From positions 1,426,001-1,490,000 of the forward strand of contig NZ_CP018016.1 of the NCBI RefSeq assembly GCF_000280495.2: a stretch of DNA of 64,000 nucleotides. Direction: 5' to 3'. The translations under genes were made by a program, and so were the position numbers. Under the pieces are notes generated by a model. It was not told the DNA's origin. It worked only from the letters and a program-made list of their open reading frames with translations, and did not search any database. This document shows, one piece after another, positions 36,918 through 46,864 of the stretch (the stretch's first letter is position 1; every line of letters begins with the position of its first letter). Origin of the DNA: Kosakonia radicincitans DSM 16656 (GTDB lineage Bacteria > Pseudomonadota > Gammaproteobacteria > Enterobacterales > Enterobacteriaceae).

Positions 36918-38939
36918 TCACAGCGCAATCGTCAGCAGCAGGATCACCAGCGCGGCAATCACATACAGGCAATAGAGACGGAAATCCCCGCTTTGCAGGT
37001 ACTGCACCTGACGGGCAATACGCTGAGTCGTGCTGACCAGCGGACGGATAATTTTGTCGTCCCAGAAGGGTTCGGTACGGCTGGCTATCTGCGTAATGCC
37101 TCCCAGGCTTTGTTGCAGAGGCGTGGTGGGATCGAGCTGTTTACGCAGGCGATACAGCGGGCCGAACATCACCCGTAGCGGCTGGGTAAAGCTGCCCGCT
37201 GAAGGTGCCATGCCTTTCTCCCATGCGTAACCGCAGGCCCAGGCATCGCCGCTGCGTCGCCAGTTGCCGCGCGTCTGGCGGTTGATGTACCAGAACACGC
37301 CGGGCAGCAGCGGCAGAGCAATCAGCAGCAGGAACAGGGTGGAGGGCGTCAGCATGGCCTGTTGCGCGTCGCCGGGAACCAGCGTTGCGCCCTGAGTGAC
37401 GGCAAGAGACGTGCTGGCGGTAAGTGAAAGCGCAACCTGCAACAGGTGCGGCGCGACGACGCTGGCACCGACGCCGCACACAATACAGAGCAGCGCCAGT
37501 GCCAGCATGGCGGCAATCATTGGCCATGGCACTTCCCGTGCCTGATCGGCTTTTTCACTGCGCGGGTTACCGCAGAAACTAATACCGTAGACTTTGACGA
37601 AGCACATCGCGGCCAGCGCCCCGGTGATCGCCAGCATCACTATCGCGACGGGACCGGCGAGGCGTGGAATGATGGCGTCGATGCGCGTCAGGGAGAAGAG
37701 CGACTGGTAGGTGTACCACTCGCTGATAAAACCGTTGAGCGGCGGCATTGCGGAAATGGCGAGACAGCCCACAAGAAATGCACCCGCTGTCCATGGCATC
37801 CGCTTCGCCAGCGCGCCCATTTTTTCCATATCGCGGCTGTGCAGACGGTAGATAATCGCCCCGGCGCCGAGAAACAGCAGCCCTTTAAACAACGCATGAT
37901 TGAGCAGGTGGAACAGCGCGCCCAGCAGGCCGACAGCGGCAATCACCGGCTGGTGCAGCGCAATCCCCGCCATGCCGACGCCGACGCCCATCAAAATGAT
38001 GCCGATGTTTTCCACCGTGTGCCACGCCAGCAGGCGTTTGATGTCGTGCTCGGCCAGCGCATACAGTACGCCGAGCACTGAAGAAACTGCGCCAAAAGCC
38101 AGCACCACCACGCCCCACCACAGCGGAATGCCGCTATGACCAAGCAGGTCGATGCCGACTTTGATGATGCCGAAGATCCCGATTTTCACCATCACGCCGG
38201 ACATCAGCGCCGAGGCGTGGGACGGGGCTGCCGGGTGGGCGCGCGGCAACCAACTGTGCAGCGGCAACATCCCGGCTTTGGCGCCAAAGCCGAAGAAGGC
38301 GAGCAGGAACACCGCCGAAGCGGTGCCCGGTGACAGCAACAGGGTACGGAAGCTGGCGAAATCCAGGCTGCCGCTTTGCCGCCACATCAGGAAGAAGGCG
38401 ATCATGATCAGCACAGAACCGGCGTGGGCAATAAAGAAGTAGAGCATCCCGGCGCGGATCGATTCGTCATCCTGGTCGGTGATAACCAAAAACCACGAGG
38501 CCAGCGACATCATTTCGAACAGCACAATGAACCAGAAGGCGTTATCCATCACCACCAGCCCGACCATCGAGGCGATAAACAGATTCATAAAGAACCCCAT
38601 CGCACCCGGCCCTTTGCCGAGGTACTCGCGGACATAGGCCAGCGAATAAAGCCCACATAGCGTGACCAGCAGGGAAATCACCAGCAGCATAAAGGCGCTC
38701 AGGCTATCCAGCCGCACCATAAAGTGGGCGAAATCAAACGGCCCGGCGGCCTGCCAGACGAGCGTTTCGCCGCCGCCAAGTGCGACCAGTGCGCTGGCAA
38801 TACCTAATAATCCGCCGAGCATTGCCGAGATGCCGGCGACGTTGATGGCCAGAATTTGCTGACGGGAGAGCAACAGCGAGGCCACGCCACCGGCAACGTA
38901 CAGCACGATTGACCACATCAATAATTGCAGGGCATCCAT
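36918..38939 (-). CDS. hyfB: Hydrogenase-4 membrane subunit HyfB (NuoL-like)
   Basis: 673 residues (E. coli 672), about 16 helices. The antiporter core has AKAGMLPLHSWLPRAHPAAPSH in outline and KRLLAWHTVENIGIILMGVG; the C-terminal 200 residues carry a long amphipathic stretch and a terminal helix as in HycC. It shares one base with hyfA (TAATG), so translation is coupled. Confidence 0.95.
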   Translation of the reverse strand: MDALQLLMWSIVLYVAGGVASLLLSRQQILAINVAGISAMLGGLLGIASALVALGGGETLVWQAAGPFDFAHFMVRLDSLSAFMLLVISLLVTLCGLYSLAYVREYLGKGPGAMGFFMNLFIASMVGLVVMDNAFWFIVLFEMMSLASWFLVITDQDDESIRAGMLYFFIAHAGSVLIMIAFFLMWRQSGSLDFASFRTLLLSPGTASAVFLLAFFGFGAKAGMLPLHSWLPRAHPAAPSHASALMSGVMVKIGIFGIIKVGIDLLGHSGIPLWWGVVVLAFGAVSSVLGVLYALAEHDIKRLLAWHTVENIGIILMGVGVGMAGIALHQPVIAAVGLLGALFHLLNHALFKGLLFLGAGAIIYRLHSRDMEKMGALAKRMPWTAGAFLVGCLAISAMPPLNGFISEWYTYQSLFSLTRIDAIIPRLAGPVAIVMLAITGALAAMCFVKVYGISFCGNPRSEKADQAREVPWPMIAAMLALALLCIVCGVGASVVAPHLLQVALSLTASTSLAVTQGATLVPGDAQQAMLTPSTLFLLLIALPLLPGVFWYINRQTRGNWRRSGDAWACGYAWEKGMAPSAGSFTQPLRVMFGPLYRLRKQLDPTTPLQQSLGGITQIASRTEPFWDDKIIRPLVSTTQRIARQVQYLQSGDFRLYCLYVIAALVILLLTIAL

Positions 38940-39559
38940 TAGCGTTGCTCCGATGAAGGGGAAACGGCCGCGAAAGTGATCTCTGTAGAACTCAGGGCGG
39001 CCAGCTCTCTGCGGGTTTTTAACTGTTTATGCATGGCGGAATCCGTCACCAGATGCAGGGCGTTGGTCGGGCAGGCCCGTACGCAGGATGGCCCTTCCGG
39101 CAGGAAGTGGCAGAGATCGCATTTCACTGCGATGGTTTGCACACCTGCATTCCAGCGCAAAAAAGGGTGGTCGGTGTTCGGGCTGGCGGGTACATCGCGC
39201 AGTTGCTCTTCCGGCAGATGATGTTCGTAACGCGCGGGAATATTCAGTGGACGGCTGCCGGATGGCGTGATCGCGCCGAATGGGCAGACCAGACCGCACA
39301 GCTTGCAGCCGATACACAGGGTTTCATTGAGATAAACCGCCTCATCCTTGAAGGAGATGGCGTTGACCGGGCACACCTGTTTACAGGGCGCGTCGTCGCA
39401 GTGGCGGCAGAGCACGGGTGCGGTTTTCGTCTGCGTTCGCACCAGCGTGAGCCTCGGATGCTGTTGTAATCCCTGAAGTTTATGCGCATCCGAACACGCG
39501 GCAAGGCAGGTGTTGCATCCTATACACCACTCGGGATCGGCAATCACAAAGCGGTTCAT
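38939..39559 (-). CDS. hyfA: Hydrogenase-4 iron-sulfur subunit HyfA (HycB-like)
   Basis: 206 residues. Four [4Fe-4S] motifs of the HycB/DMSO-reductase-B type: CIGCNTCLAAC (about 12-22), CRHCDDAPCKQVCP, CIGCKLCGLVCP, and CDLCHFLPEGPSCVRACP. It connects a formate dehydrogenase (FdhF in E. coli) to the hydrogenase arm. It is the first gene of hyfABCDEFGHIJ-hyfR-focB and has a sigma-54 type promoter about 45 bp upstream. Confidence 0.95.
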   Translation of the reverse strand: MNRFVIADPEWCIGCNTCLAACSDAHKLQGLQQHPRLTLVRTQTKTAPVLCRHCDDAPCKQVCPVNAISFKDEAVYLNETLCIGCKLCGLVCPFGAITPSGSRPLNIPARYEHHLPEEQLRDVPASPNTDHPFLRWNAGVQTIAVKCDLCHFLPEGPSCVRACPTNALHLVTDSAMHKQLKTRRELAALSSTEITFAAVSPSSEQR

Positions 39560-39603
39560 GACGGCTCCTTGTTAATGAAGGCAAAATTCGTTGAACCTGC
39601 CTT

Positions 39604-39619
39604 AGCACAAGGTATGCCA
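39604..39619 (-). promoter_or_regulatory. Sigma-54 (-24/-12) promoter of the hyf operon
   Basis: On the minus strand TGGCATACCTTGTGCT has GG and GC separated by exactly 10 nt and the conserved TGGCA and TGC elements. It lies about 45 bp before the hyfA start. E. coli hyf is transcribed by sigma-54 with HyfR/FhlA. The match is good but not perfect (consensus TGGCAC-N5-TTGC). Confidence 0.65.
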
Positions 39620-39784
39620 GAATGTTAAATCTTTGTATTTCAGTGAGTTGTGTGTTCTTGAACGGACAGGGATGGACAAAAGTGATGGTCAGCACTGAGC
39701 GAAAAATAACCTGTCGGCACTAGTGTCGAGACGCGGGAAAGAAATGTGATCGACTTCAAATAAGGCGCGAAGAGAGAAGCGAGA

Positions 39785-39809
39785 AGGGCGAATCTGGGAG
39801 ATTCGCCCT
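39785..39809. terminator. Hairpin after bcp
   Basis: AGGGCGAATCT pairs perfectly with AGATTCGCCCT around a GGG loop, 18 bp beyond the bcp stop codon. The following DNA on the minus strand is T/C-rich (TTCTCGCTTCTC) rather than a clean T-run. It separates the bcp transcript from the hyf promoter region. Confidence 0.65.
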
Positions 39810-39826
39810 CGGAAAAGGAGGCGCAA

Positions 39827-40297
39827 TCAGGCGTTTTCTTTCAGCCAGTTCAGCACGATGTCGTGGTGGTTGCTGGTTTTGAAATCATCAAACACATGTT
39901 CAATTTTGCCGTCTGCATCCACGAGGAAGCTGATACGGTGGATGCCGTCGTAGGTTTTACCCATAAAGGATTTTTCACCCCAGACGCCAAACTGCTCGCA
40001 TACCTGATGGTCTTCATCAGACAGCAGCGTAAAATTGAGCAGCTCTTTTTCGGCAAAACGGGACAGTTTTTCAGGCTTATCCGTGCTGATACCCAGCACT
40101 TCTACGCCCGCTTTCTTCAACTCGTCCATGTTATCGCGCAGGCCGCAGGCCTGGACAGTACAGCCTGGTGTCATCGCCTTCGGGTAGAAGTAGACCAGAA
40201 CACGCTGTCCCTGGAAGTCGGTCAAATTTACTTGTTCTCCGTCTTGATCGGGCAAGCTAAATTTCGGTGCAATATCACCGGCTTTCAGTGGATTCAT
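39827..40297 (-). CDS. bcp: Thioredoxin-dependent thiol peroxidase Bcp
   Basis: 156 residues, peroxiredoxin Q type. The peroxidatic Cys46 is in MTPGCTVQACGLRD, with the resolving Cys51 five residues later, the pattern of E. coli Bcp. It reduces H2O2 and organic peroxides with thioredoxin. It shares one base with gcvR, so the two form one operon as in E. coli. Confidence 0.97.
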   Translation of the reverse strand: MNPLKAGDIAPKFSLPDQDGEQVNLTDFQGQRVLVYFYPKAMTPGCTVQACGLRDNMDELKKAGVEVLGISTDKPEKLSRFAEKELLNFTLLSDEDHQVCEQFGVWGEKSFMGKTYDGIHRISFLVDADGKIEHVFDDFKTSNHHDIVLNWLKENA

Positions 40298-40869
40298 TAC
40301 TTAACTCCATCCTGTTCATCATGCTGAGAATAGTTAACGATGTTTATACTGCCTTGCGCGTGCAGTTCTGTACATAGGGCTTTGAACGCCTGCTCAATAT
40401 TTGATGCGTCTTGTGAGGCCGGGCTGTGAGCGGTGATCTGGATAAATAACTGCGGGACTTCATCTTTATTTCCAGGCTGCGTGCGCGAAACCAGCTCGGC
40501 AATATTCATCTTGTGTGCGTCAAACAGCGCCGTAAAGCGCTCAATCAAATGCGGTGAATCAGGAACCTCAACCTGCACCCAAACGGTGGCGGGCATATCA
40601 GGGCGTGGACGGGCGTCGGTGCGCTTCATGACGATCAGCAAATCCAGCTCTGCGCCTTTCAGCGGCAAGGTGGATTCAATTAACGTAATGGCATTCCACG
40701 ACCCGGAAAGCAGCATAATAAAAGTGAACTCTTCCCCCAGCATCGCCAGTCGACTGTCTTCAATATTACAACCGCAGCTACTGACGTGGCGTGTGATCGT
40801 GTTCACAATGCCAGGCCGGTCGGCCCCCAGCGCAGTGATAACCAAAAAATGTTGTGATGAGGTTGTCAA
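40297..40869 (-). CDS. gcvR: Glycine cleavage system repressor GcvR
   Basis: 190 residues from a TTG codon at 40869, which has AGGA at good spacing; this gives the E. coli length and start type, while the longer open frame runs into the dapA promoter. Two ACT domains are visible: LVITALGADRPGIVNTITRH at about 8-27 and VQVEVPDSPHLIERFTALFD at about 95-114. GcvR has no DNA-binding domain; it blocks GcvA as an activator when glycine is low. It is divergent from dapA and upstream of bcp. Confidence 0.95.
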   Translation of the reverse strand: MTTSSQHFLVITALGADRPGIVNTITRHVSSCGCNIEDSRLAMLGEEFTFIMLLSGSWNAITLIESTLPLKGAELDLLIVMKRTDARPRPDMPATVWVQVEVPDSPHLIERFTALFDAHKMNIAELVSRTQPGNKDEVPQLFIQITAHSPASQDASNIEQAFKALCTELHAQGSINIVNYSQHDEQDGVK

Positions 40870-41014
40870 ACCTGTGCTTCCTGTCAAACGTGAGGTAATC
40901 ATAAGGAAAGCATAAAAAAAACCGGCATACAACCGCCACTGAGCCTCAGGTCTCTTGCTTTTCTTACAGCACCGCACGTACCATTGAGAATCTTGTTAGC
41001 ACAGAGGATGGCCC

Positions 41015-41893
41015 ATGTTCACGGGAAGTATTGTCGCGCTTGTCACGCCGATGGATTCGCAAGGTAAAGTCTGCCGCTCAAGCCTGAAGAAACTGATTGA
41101 TTATCATGTCGCCAACGGAACCTCGGCGATCGTATCGGTAGGGACTACCGGTGAATCCGCCACGCTAAGCCACGAAGAACATGCCGATGTGGTGATGATG
41201 ACCGTGGAACTGGCCGAAGGGCGCATCCCTGTTATTGCCGGGACGGGCGCAAACGCCACCGCAGAAGCCATCAGCCTGACGAAACGCTTTAATAACAGCG
41301 GTATTGTCGGCTGTCTGACCGTCACGCCGTACTACAACCGTCCTACTCAGGAAGGTCTGTTCCAGCATTTTAAAGCCATCGCCGAACATACTGACCTGCC
41401 GCAAATTCTGTATAATGTGCCGTCGCGTACCGGCTGCGATATGCTGCCGGAAACCGTGGGTCGCCTGGCGGAAATTAAAAATATTGTCGGTATTAAAGAA
41501 GCAACCGGGAACTTAACGCGTGTTCATCAGATCAAAGAGCTGGTTTCAGATGACTTTATTCTGGTGAGCGGTGATGATGCCAGCGCGCTGGACTTTATGC
41601 AGCTCGGCGGCGACGGCGTTATTTCCGTGACCGCTAACGTCGCGGCGCGAGATATGGCAGAAATGTGCAAACTGGCTACCCAGGGGCATTTCGCCGAAGC
41701 GCGCGTGATTAACCAGCGTCTGATGCCGTTACACAACAAACTATTTGTCGAACCCAATCCGATCCCGGTCAAATGGGCATGTAAGGAGTTGGGGCTTGTA
41801 GCAACCGATACGCTACGTTTGCCGATGACGCCGATCACCAATAGTGGTCGTGAGGTTGTCCGTGCAGCGCTTAAGCATGCCGGTCTGCTGTAA
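41015..41893 (+). CDS. dapA: 4-hydroxy-tetrahydrodipicolinate synthase
   Basis: 292 residues. It condenses pyruvate with aspartate semialdehyde, the first step towards diaminopimelate and lysine. The Schiff-base Lys161 is in VGIKEATGN; Thr44-Thr45 (GTTGES) and Tyr133 ([10 protein letters not shown]) complete the proton relay. It is followed 16 bp later by bamC on the same strand, the conserved enterobacterial dapA-bamC pair. Confidence 0.97.
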   Translation: MFTGSIVALVTPMDSQGKVCRSSLKKLIDYHVANGTSAIVSVGTTGESATLSHEEHADVVMMTVELAEGRIPVIAGTGANATAEAISLTKRFNNSGIVGCLTVTPYYNRPTQEGLFQHFKAIAEHTDLPQILYNVPSRTGCDMLPETVGRLAEIKNIVGIKEATGNLTRVHQIKELVSDDFILVSGDDASALDFMQLGGDGVISVTANVAARDMAEMCKLATQGHFAEARVINQRLMPLHNKLFVEPNPIPVKWACKELGLVATDTLRLPMTPITNSGREVVRAALKHAGLL

Positions 41894-41909
41894 AGTTTAG
41901 GGAGATTTG

Positions 41910-42944
41910 ATGGCTTACTCAGTACAGAAGTCGCGCCTGGCGAAGGTAGCGGGTGTTTCACTTGTGATGTTGCTCGCCGCCTGTAGTTCCGATTCACGTT
42001 ACAAGCGTCAGGTTAGCGGTGACGAATCCTATCTGGATGCCACACCGCTTGCTGAACTTCATGCGCCGGCAGGAATGATCCTTCCGCTGCAAAACGGTGA
42101 TTACAACATCCCTGTCACGAACGGCAGCGGCGCAGTCGGCAAAGCGCTGGATATCCGCCCGCCAGCACAGCCGCTGGCGCTGGTGAGTGGCGCACGTACC
42201 CAGTTTACGGGCGATACCGCAACGCTGATGGTAGAAAACGGCCGCAACAGCACGCTGTGGCCGCAGGTCGTCAGCATCATTCAGGCGCAAAACTACAGCA
42301 TCGACAAACGTGACGATGCCTCGCAGAGCCTGACCACCGGCTGGGTTGACTGGAACCGTCTCGATGAAGATCAGCAGTATCGCGGCCGTTATCAAATCTC
42401 GGTGAAACCGCAGGGCTATCAGCAGTCAGTGGTGGTTAAGTTGCTGAACCTGGAGCAGGCGGGCAAACCGGTGGCTGACGCGGCATCGTTGCAGCGCTAC
42501 AGCACCGAAATGCTGAACGTTATCTCCGGCGGTCTGGATAAATCCGCGACCGACGCGCAGAACGCCGCTGAAAAACGCAGCGTAACCTCGCTGGATGTCC
42601 AGAGCAGCGCGGATGATACCGGTCTGCCAATGCTGGTGGTGCGTGGTCCGTTCAATATCGTATGGCAGCGCCTGCCGGGTGTGCTGGAAAAAGTGGGCAT
42701 GAAAGTGACCGACAGCACCCGTTCTACCGGCAGCATTTCCGTTACCTACAAGCTACTGTCTGACAGCGGTTGGCGGGATCTGGGCGCGCGCGATCCGGGC
42801 CTCTCCGCCGGTGACTACAAGCTGCAGGTCGGCGATCTGGATAACCGCAGCAGCCTCCAGTTTATCGATCCGAAAGGTCATACTCTGACGCAGTCGCAAA
42901 ACGATGCGTTGGTCGCGGCATTCCAGTCAGCGTTCAACCATTAA
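41910..42944 (+). CDS. bamC: Outer membrane assembly lipoprotein BamC
   Basis: 344 residues from the ATG at 41910 (GGGAGATTTG before it; a TTG directly upstream also opens the frame). The lipobox LLAAC gives a lipidated Cys25 after a hydrophobic signal peptide. The unstructured N-terminal segment that binds BamD ([17 protein letters not shown]) is conserved, followed by two helix-grip domains. It is part of the BamABCDE complex for beta-barrel insertion. Confidence 0.97.
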   Translation: MAYSVQKSRLAKVAGVSLVMLLAACSSDSRYKRQVSGDESYLDATPLAELHAPAGMILPLQNGDYNIPVTNGSGAVGKALDIRPPAQPLALVSGARTQFTGDTATLMVENGRNSTLWPQVVSIIQAQNYSIDKRDDASQSLTTGWVDWNRLDEDQQYRGRYQISVKPQGYQQSVVVKLLNLEQAGKPVADAASLQRYSTEMLNVISGGLDKSATDAQNAAEKRSVTSLDVQSSADDTGLPMLVVRGPFNIVWQRLPGVLEKVGMKVTDSTRSTGSISVTYKLLSDSGWRDLGARDPGLSAGDYKLQVGDLDNRSSLQFIDPKGHTLTQSQNDALVAAFQSAFNH

Positions 42945-42949
42945 TCCCT

Positions 42950-42976
42950 AAGGCCGGAAAACTCCGGCCTTTTTTA
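42950..42976 (+). terminator. Terminator after bamC
   Basis: AGGCCGGA at 42951-42958 and TCCGGCCT at 42963-42970 form a perfect stem with an AAAC loop, followed by six T residues. It ends the dapA-bamC operon before the purC promoter. Confidence 0.9.
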
Positions 42977-42985
42977 ATTTTGGTG

Positions 42986-43001
42986 ACGCAAACGTGTGCG
43001 T
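42986..43001. promoter_or_regulatory. PurR operator upstream of purC
   Basis: ACGCAAACGTGTGCGT differs from the PurR consensus ACGCAAACGTTTGCGT at one position. It lies 53 bp before the purC start, matching the known PurR repression of purC in E. coli. Confidence 0.9.
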
Positions 43002-43053
43002 CGGCGTAAAATAGCGAAATCGTCTCTAAATCATCACACCTGGAGTAAGAAAG

Positions 43054-43767
43054 ATGCAAAAGCAAGCTGAGTTGTATCGCGGCAAAGCGAAGACCGTATA
43101 CAGTACCGAAAACCCGGATCTGTTGGTGCTCGAATTCCGTAACGATACGTCAGCAGGGGATGGCGCGCGCATTGAGCAGTTCGATCGTAAAGGCATGGTG
43201 AACAACAAGTTCAACCATTTCATTATGAGCAAACTGCAGGAAGCGGGCATCCCGACCCAGATGGAAGCACTGCTCTCCGATACCGAATGCCTGGTGAAAA
43301 AGCTGGATATGGTGCCGGTTGAGTGTGTGATCCGTAACCGCGCGGCTGGCTCGCTGGTTAAGCGTCTGGGCATTGAAGAAGGCATCGAGCTGAACCCGCC
43401 GCTGTTCGATATGTTCCTGAAAAACGACGCAATGCACGATCCGATGGTCAACGAATCCTACTGCGAAACCTTCGGTTGGGTAAACAAAGAAAACCTCGCG
43501 CGTATGAAAGAGCTGACCTACAAAGCTAACGACGTGCTGAAAAAACTGTTCGATGATGCTGGCCTGATCCTTGTCGACTTCAAACTGGAGTTCGGCCTGT
43601 TCAAAGGTGAAGTGGTACTTGGCGATGAGTTTTCACCGGATGGTAGCCGCCTGTGGGATAAAGAAACACTGGATAAAATGGACAAAGATCGTTTCCGCCA
43701 GAGCCTCGGCGGCCTGATCGAGGCTTATGAAGCCGTTGCCCATCGTCTGGGCGTGAAATTAGACTAA
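43054..43767 (+). CDS. purC: SAICAR synthetase
   Basis: 237 residues, same length as E. coli PurC. It joins CAIR and aspartate with ATP hydrolysis in purine synthesis. The SAICAR synthetase signatures are visible: [19 protein letters not shown] segment ([20 protein letters not shown] in outline) at about 88-107 and [11 protein letters not shown] at about 170-180. Start ATG at 43054 follows GGAGTAAGAAAG. It is a single-gene unit bounded by terminators on both sides. Confidence 0.97.
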   Translation: MQKQAELYRGKAKTVYSTENPDLLVLEFRNDTSAGDGARIEQFDRKGMVNNKFNHFIMSKLQEAGIPTQMEALLSDTECLVKKLDMVPVECVIRNRAAGSLVKRLGIEEGIELNPPLFDMFLKNDAMHDPMVNESYCETFGWVNKENLARMKELTYKANDVLKKLFDDAGLILVDFKLEFGLFKGEVVLGDEFSPDGSRLWDKETLDKMDKDRFRQSLGGLIEAYEAVAHRLGVKLD

Positions 43768-43785
43768 ACCCACCCCGCATTACCG

Positions 43786-43826
43786 CCAGAGGATGCTTGC
43801 ATCCTCTGGATTTCGCATCTTTTTTC
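43786..43826 (+). terminator. Terminator after purC
   Basis: CCAGAGGATGC (43786-43796) pairs perfectly with GCATCCTCTGG (43799-43809); a T-run (TCTTTTTT) follows a short distance later. It separates purC from ypfJ. Confidence 0.75.
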
Positions 43827-43896
43827 CCGTGCTAATCCTTCCCTGAGCGCCTACGATCATATATACAGTGTCCATCATTGGGATAGGGAGTAAGTT

Positions 43897-44763
43897 ATGC
43901 GCTGGCAAGGGCGTCGAGAAAGTAGCAACGTAGAAGACCGGCGCAATGAGTCGGGCGGGCCGTCAATGCGCGGTCCGGGGTTTCGCCTGCCAGGCGGTAA
44001 AGGCGGGTTGATCCTGCTGTTTGTGGTGATGGTGGCCAGCTATTACGGCGTTGATCTGACAGATTTGCTCACCGGGCAGCCGATCAATACCGCTCCGCAG
44101 CAGCAACGGAGTATCAGCCCGCAGGAAGATGAATCTGCCCGCTTCACCAGCGTGATTTTCGCTTCGACGGAAGATACCTGGGGCGAAATTTTCCAAAAGA
44201 TGGGGCGAACCTATCCACAACCTAAGCTGGTTATGTATCGCAACCATACCAACACAGGCTGCGGCACAGGGCAATCGATCATGGGGCCGTTCTACTGCCC
44301 GGCGGACAGCAAGGTCTACATTGATCTCTCCTTTTATGACGAGATGAAAAATAAACTTGGCGCGGGCGGCGATTTTGCCCAGGGCTACGTTATTGCCCAT
44401 GAAGTGGGGCATCACGTACAGAAGGTGCTGGGAACAGAAGCCAAAGTTCGTCGCCTGCAACAGAATGCGACGCAAAAAGAGGCCAATGAACTCTCAGTAC
44501 GCATGGAGCTTCAGGCCGATTGCTATGCGGGCGTCTGGGGCCACAGCATGCAGCAGCAAGGCGTGCTGGAAGCGGGCGATCTGGAAGAGGCGCTGAATGC
44601 CGCGCAGGCGATAGGCGACGATCGGTTGCAGCAGCGCAGCCAGGGCGCAGTATTCCCGGAGACCTTCACCCATGGTACTTCCGCGCAGCGTTACAGCTGG
44701 TTTAAACGCGGTATGGACAACGGCGATCCGGCGCAGTGCGACACCTTTAGCGGGCGTCTCTGA
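43897..44763 (+). CDS. ypfJ: YpfJ, putative neutral zinc metallopeptidase
   Basis: 288 residues. A single transmembrane helix (about 37-52, [16 protein letters not shown]) anchors a large extracytoplasmic domain. The zinc motif HEVGHH is at 168-173, and Glu residues in [13 protein letters not shown] (about 200-212) match the third ligand position of the family. No substrate is known for this conserved protein. ATG at 43897 follows GGGAGTAAGTT. The tmcA gene starts 10 bp downstream. Confidence 0.92.
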   Translation: MRWQGRRESSNVEDRRNESGGPSMRGPGFRLPGGKGGLILLFVVMVASYYGVDLTDLLTGQPINTAPQQQRSISPQEDESARFTSVIFASTEDTWGEIFQKMGRTYPQPKLVMYRNHTNTGCGTGQSIMGPFYCPADSKVYIDLSFYDEMKNKLGAGGDFAQGYVIAHEVGHHVQKVLGTEAKVRRLQQNATQKEANELSVRMELQADCYAGVWGHSMQQQGVLEAGDLEEALNAAQAIGDDRLQQRSQGAVFPETFTHGTSAQRYSWFKRGMDNGDPAQCDTFSGRL

Positions 44764-44772
44764 CCTTCTGCT

Positions 44773-46788
44773 ATGTCACCGTTTTCTGAACTGAGCGCAC
44801 AGATGGCACGGCAGGGCATCCGCCGCTTGCTGGTGGTCAGCGGCTCGCCCGGCTGGTGTGAGGCGCAGGCCTGCACGTTGCGCGAAAATCTTCCCGGAGA
44901 CTGGCTGTGGGTGGGCGAAACCGCATCCTGGCCGCTGCACTGCGCGCCGCGGGCACTGACGACGCTGCTGGGGCGCGAGTTTCAACATGCGGTGTTTGAC
45001 GCCCGCACGGGTTTTGATGTCGCCGCGTTTGCTGCGCTCGCCGGGACATTAACCGCCGGTAGCTGGCTGGTGTTGCTTACGCCGCCCTTCAGCGTATGGC
45101 CGCAACAGCCGGATGCTGACAGCGCACGCTGGAGCGATACCATTGAGCCCATTCCGGTGCCGGTTTTTGTCGGGCATTTTTGTCGAACCGTACTGACTGA
45201 CAGCCAGGCGCTGATCTGGCGTGAAGGTCAACCACTCACTTTCCCCGCTGAAATTCCGCGTGCCGACTGGCATCCCGCAACCGGGGCGCCAGCGCAGGAG
45301 CAGGCGCGGATCCTTGCACGATTACAGACGATGCCGCCCGGCGTAATGGTCGTTACTGCGCCGCGCGGAAGAGGGAAATCGGCTCTGGCGGGTATGCATA
45401 TTGCGCGATTGTCGGTTCCCGCCACGGTAACCGCACCTGCGCGTGCTGCCACGGATGTGCTGGCGGCTTACGCCGGAGAACATTTTTCCTTTATGGCGCC
45501 GGATGTGCTGGCGCAGCGGATTGCGCACAGCGGCAGCCAGCCTGGCTGGCTGGTGGTGGATGAAGCGGCTGCCATCCCCGGCCCTTTGCTGCATACGCTT
45601 GTCTCGGCCTTTCGGCATGTTCTGCTCACCACCACGGTTCAGGGTTATGAAGGCACCGGGCAGGGGTTTCTGCTGAAATTCTGCGCCGGGTTTCCCCATC
45701 TGCAATTTGAGGCACTGAATACGCCGCTGCGCTGGGCATCAGGTTGTCCGCTGGAGCAGGTGATTGAAAACCTGCTGCTGTTTGATGATGCGCAGATTGG
45801 CGAGGCGCCTGCTGGCGAGGCGACAATCCTGCCGCTGGCGCAAGATGCCTGGCAGCGAATGCCCTCGCGGCCTGCGGCGTTATACCGTTTGCTGGCGAGC
45901 GCCCACTACCGCACTTCGCCGCTCGATCTGCGACGCATGATGGATGCGCCAGGGCAGCATTTCTGGCTGGCGCAAAAGGCGCAGAGCGTGGTTGCTGCAC
46001 TCTGGCTGGTGGAGGAGGGCGGATTAAGCCCGGCGCTGAGCCAGGCGGTGTGGGCTGGTTTTCGTCGCCCACGCGGCAACCTGGTGGCGCAATCGCTGGC
46101 GGCGCATGGCGGAAATCCGCTTGCCGCCACGCTGCGTGGGCTGCGCGTCAGCCGTATCGCCGTGCATCCCGGTTGCCAGCGTGAAGGCATTGGCCGGGCG
46201 CTGATTGCCCGTGCGCAGACGCAGGCCGACGGCTGCGATTATCTGTCGGTCAGTTTTGGCTTCACGCCTGCGCTGTGGCGTTTCTGGCAGCGTTGCGGGT
46301 TTGTGCTGGTGCGTCTGGGTAGCCACCGGGAAGCCAGTAGCGGCTGTTATACGGCGATGGCCATATTGCCCCTGACGACGTCAGGCCAGGCGCTGGCGGA
46401 ACGTGAACAGCAGCGCCTGGCGCGCGATCTTCCCTGGCTTGCGCCCTGGCGTGAGGAAAAGTTGTCCTTACCCGCCGTGCAGGCGTCTACCCTTAATGAA
46501 GAGGACTGGCAGGAGCTGGCCGGGTTTGCTTTTGCTCATCGTCCACTCTCTGCGGCCATCGGCGCGTTATCCCGCCTGCTGCAACACAGTGCGTTACCGT
46601 TGGTGGCGCTGCGCGGGCAGCTTTCAGACGGTGAGAGCGAGCAGACCGTGTGCCTGCGCCTTTCGCTTCACGGGCGCAAAGCGTTGCTGACGCAGCAGCG
46701 GAGTGAAGCCGCGCAGGCGCTGCAACAGCTCGATGCGCAGCGCACGCTTACCCTGAAAGAACGGGTGCAGAAAATGCAGTTTTTTTAA
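44773..46788 (+). CDS. tmcA: tRNA(Met) cytidine acetyltransferase
   Basis: 671 residues. TmcA makes N4-acetylcytidine at the wobble position of elongator tRNA-Met. An RNA-helicase-like module carries Walker A (PRGRGKSAL, about 197-205) and Walker B (VVDEAAAIP, 261-269). A GNAT domain follows with SRIAVHPGCQREGIGRALI (acetyl-CoA binding). The tail is the tRNA-binding region. The only odd point is that it starts 10 bp after ypfJ, so the two are probably co-transcribed. Confidence 0.96.
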   Translation: MSPFSELSAQMARQGIRRLLVVSGSPGWCEAQACTLRENLPGDWLWVGETASWPLHCAPRALTTLLGREFQHAVFDARTGFDVAAFAALAGTLTAGSWLVLLTPPFSVWPQQPDADSARWSDTIEPIPVPVFVGHFCRTVLTDSQALIWREGQPLTFPAEIPRADWHPATGAPAQEQARILARLQTMPPGVMVVTAPRGRGKSALAGMHIARLSVPATVTAPARAATDVLAAYAGEHFSFMAPDVLAQRIAHSGSQPGWLVVDEAAAIPGPLLHTLVSAFRHVLLTTTVQGYEGTGQGFLLKFCAGFPHLQFEALNTPLRWASGCPLEQVIENLLLFDDAQIGEAPAGEATILPLAQDAWQRMPSRPAALYRLLASAHYRTSPLDLRRMMDAPGQHFWLAQKAQSVVAALWLVEEGGLSPALSQAVWAGFRRPRGNLVAQSLAAHGGNPLAATLRGLRVSRIAVHPGCQREGIGRALIARAQTQADGCDYLSVSFGFTPALWRFWQRCGFVLVRLGSHREASSGCYTAMAILPLTTSGQALAEREQQRLARDLPWLAPWREEKLSLPAVQASTLNEEDWQELAGFAFAHRPLSAAIGALSRLLQHSALPLVALRGQLSDGESEQTVCLRLSLHGRKALLTQQRSEAAQALQQLDAQRTLTLKERVQKMQFF

Positions 46789-46864
46789 CTATCTCATTCA
46801 GTTAAATGACATGGTCATTATTACTGCCGGGCGTAAACTGCACTCAACGATTAAGGAGACCATC

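Noticed and set aside
37141..37527. Possible extra hydrogenase gene frames inside hyfB
   Set aside because: These are overlapping alternative frames of hyfB; E. coli has no additional gene here and no motif is present.
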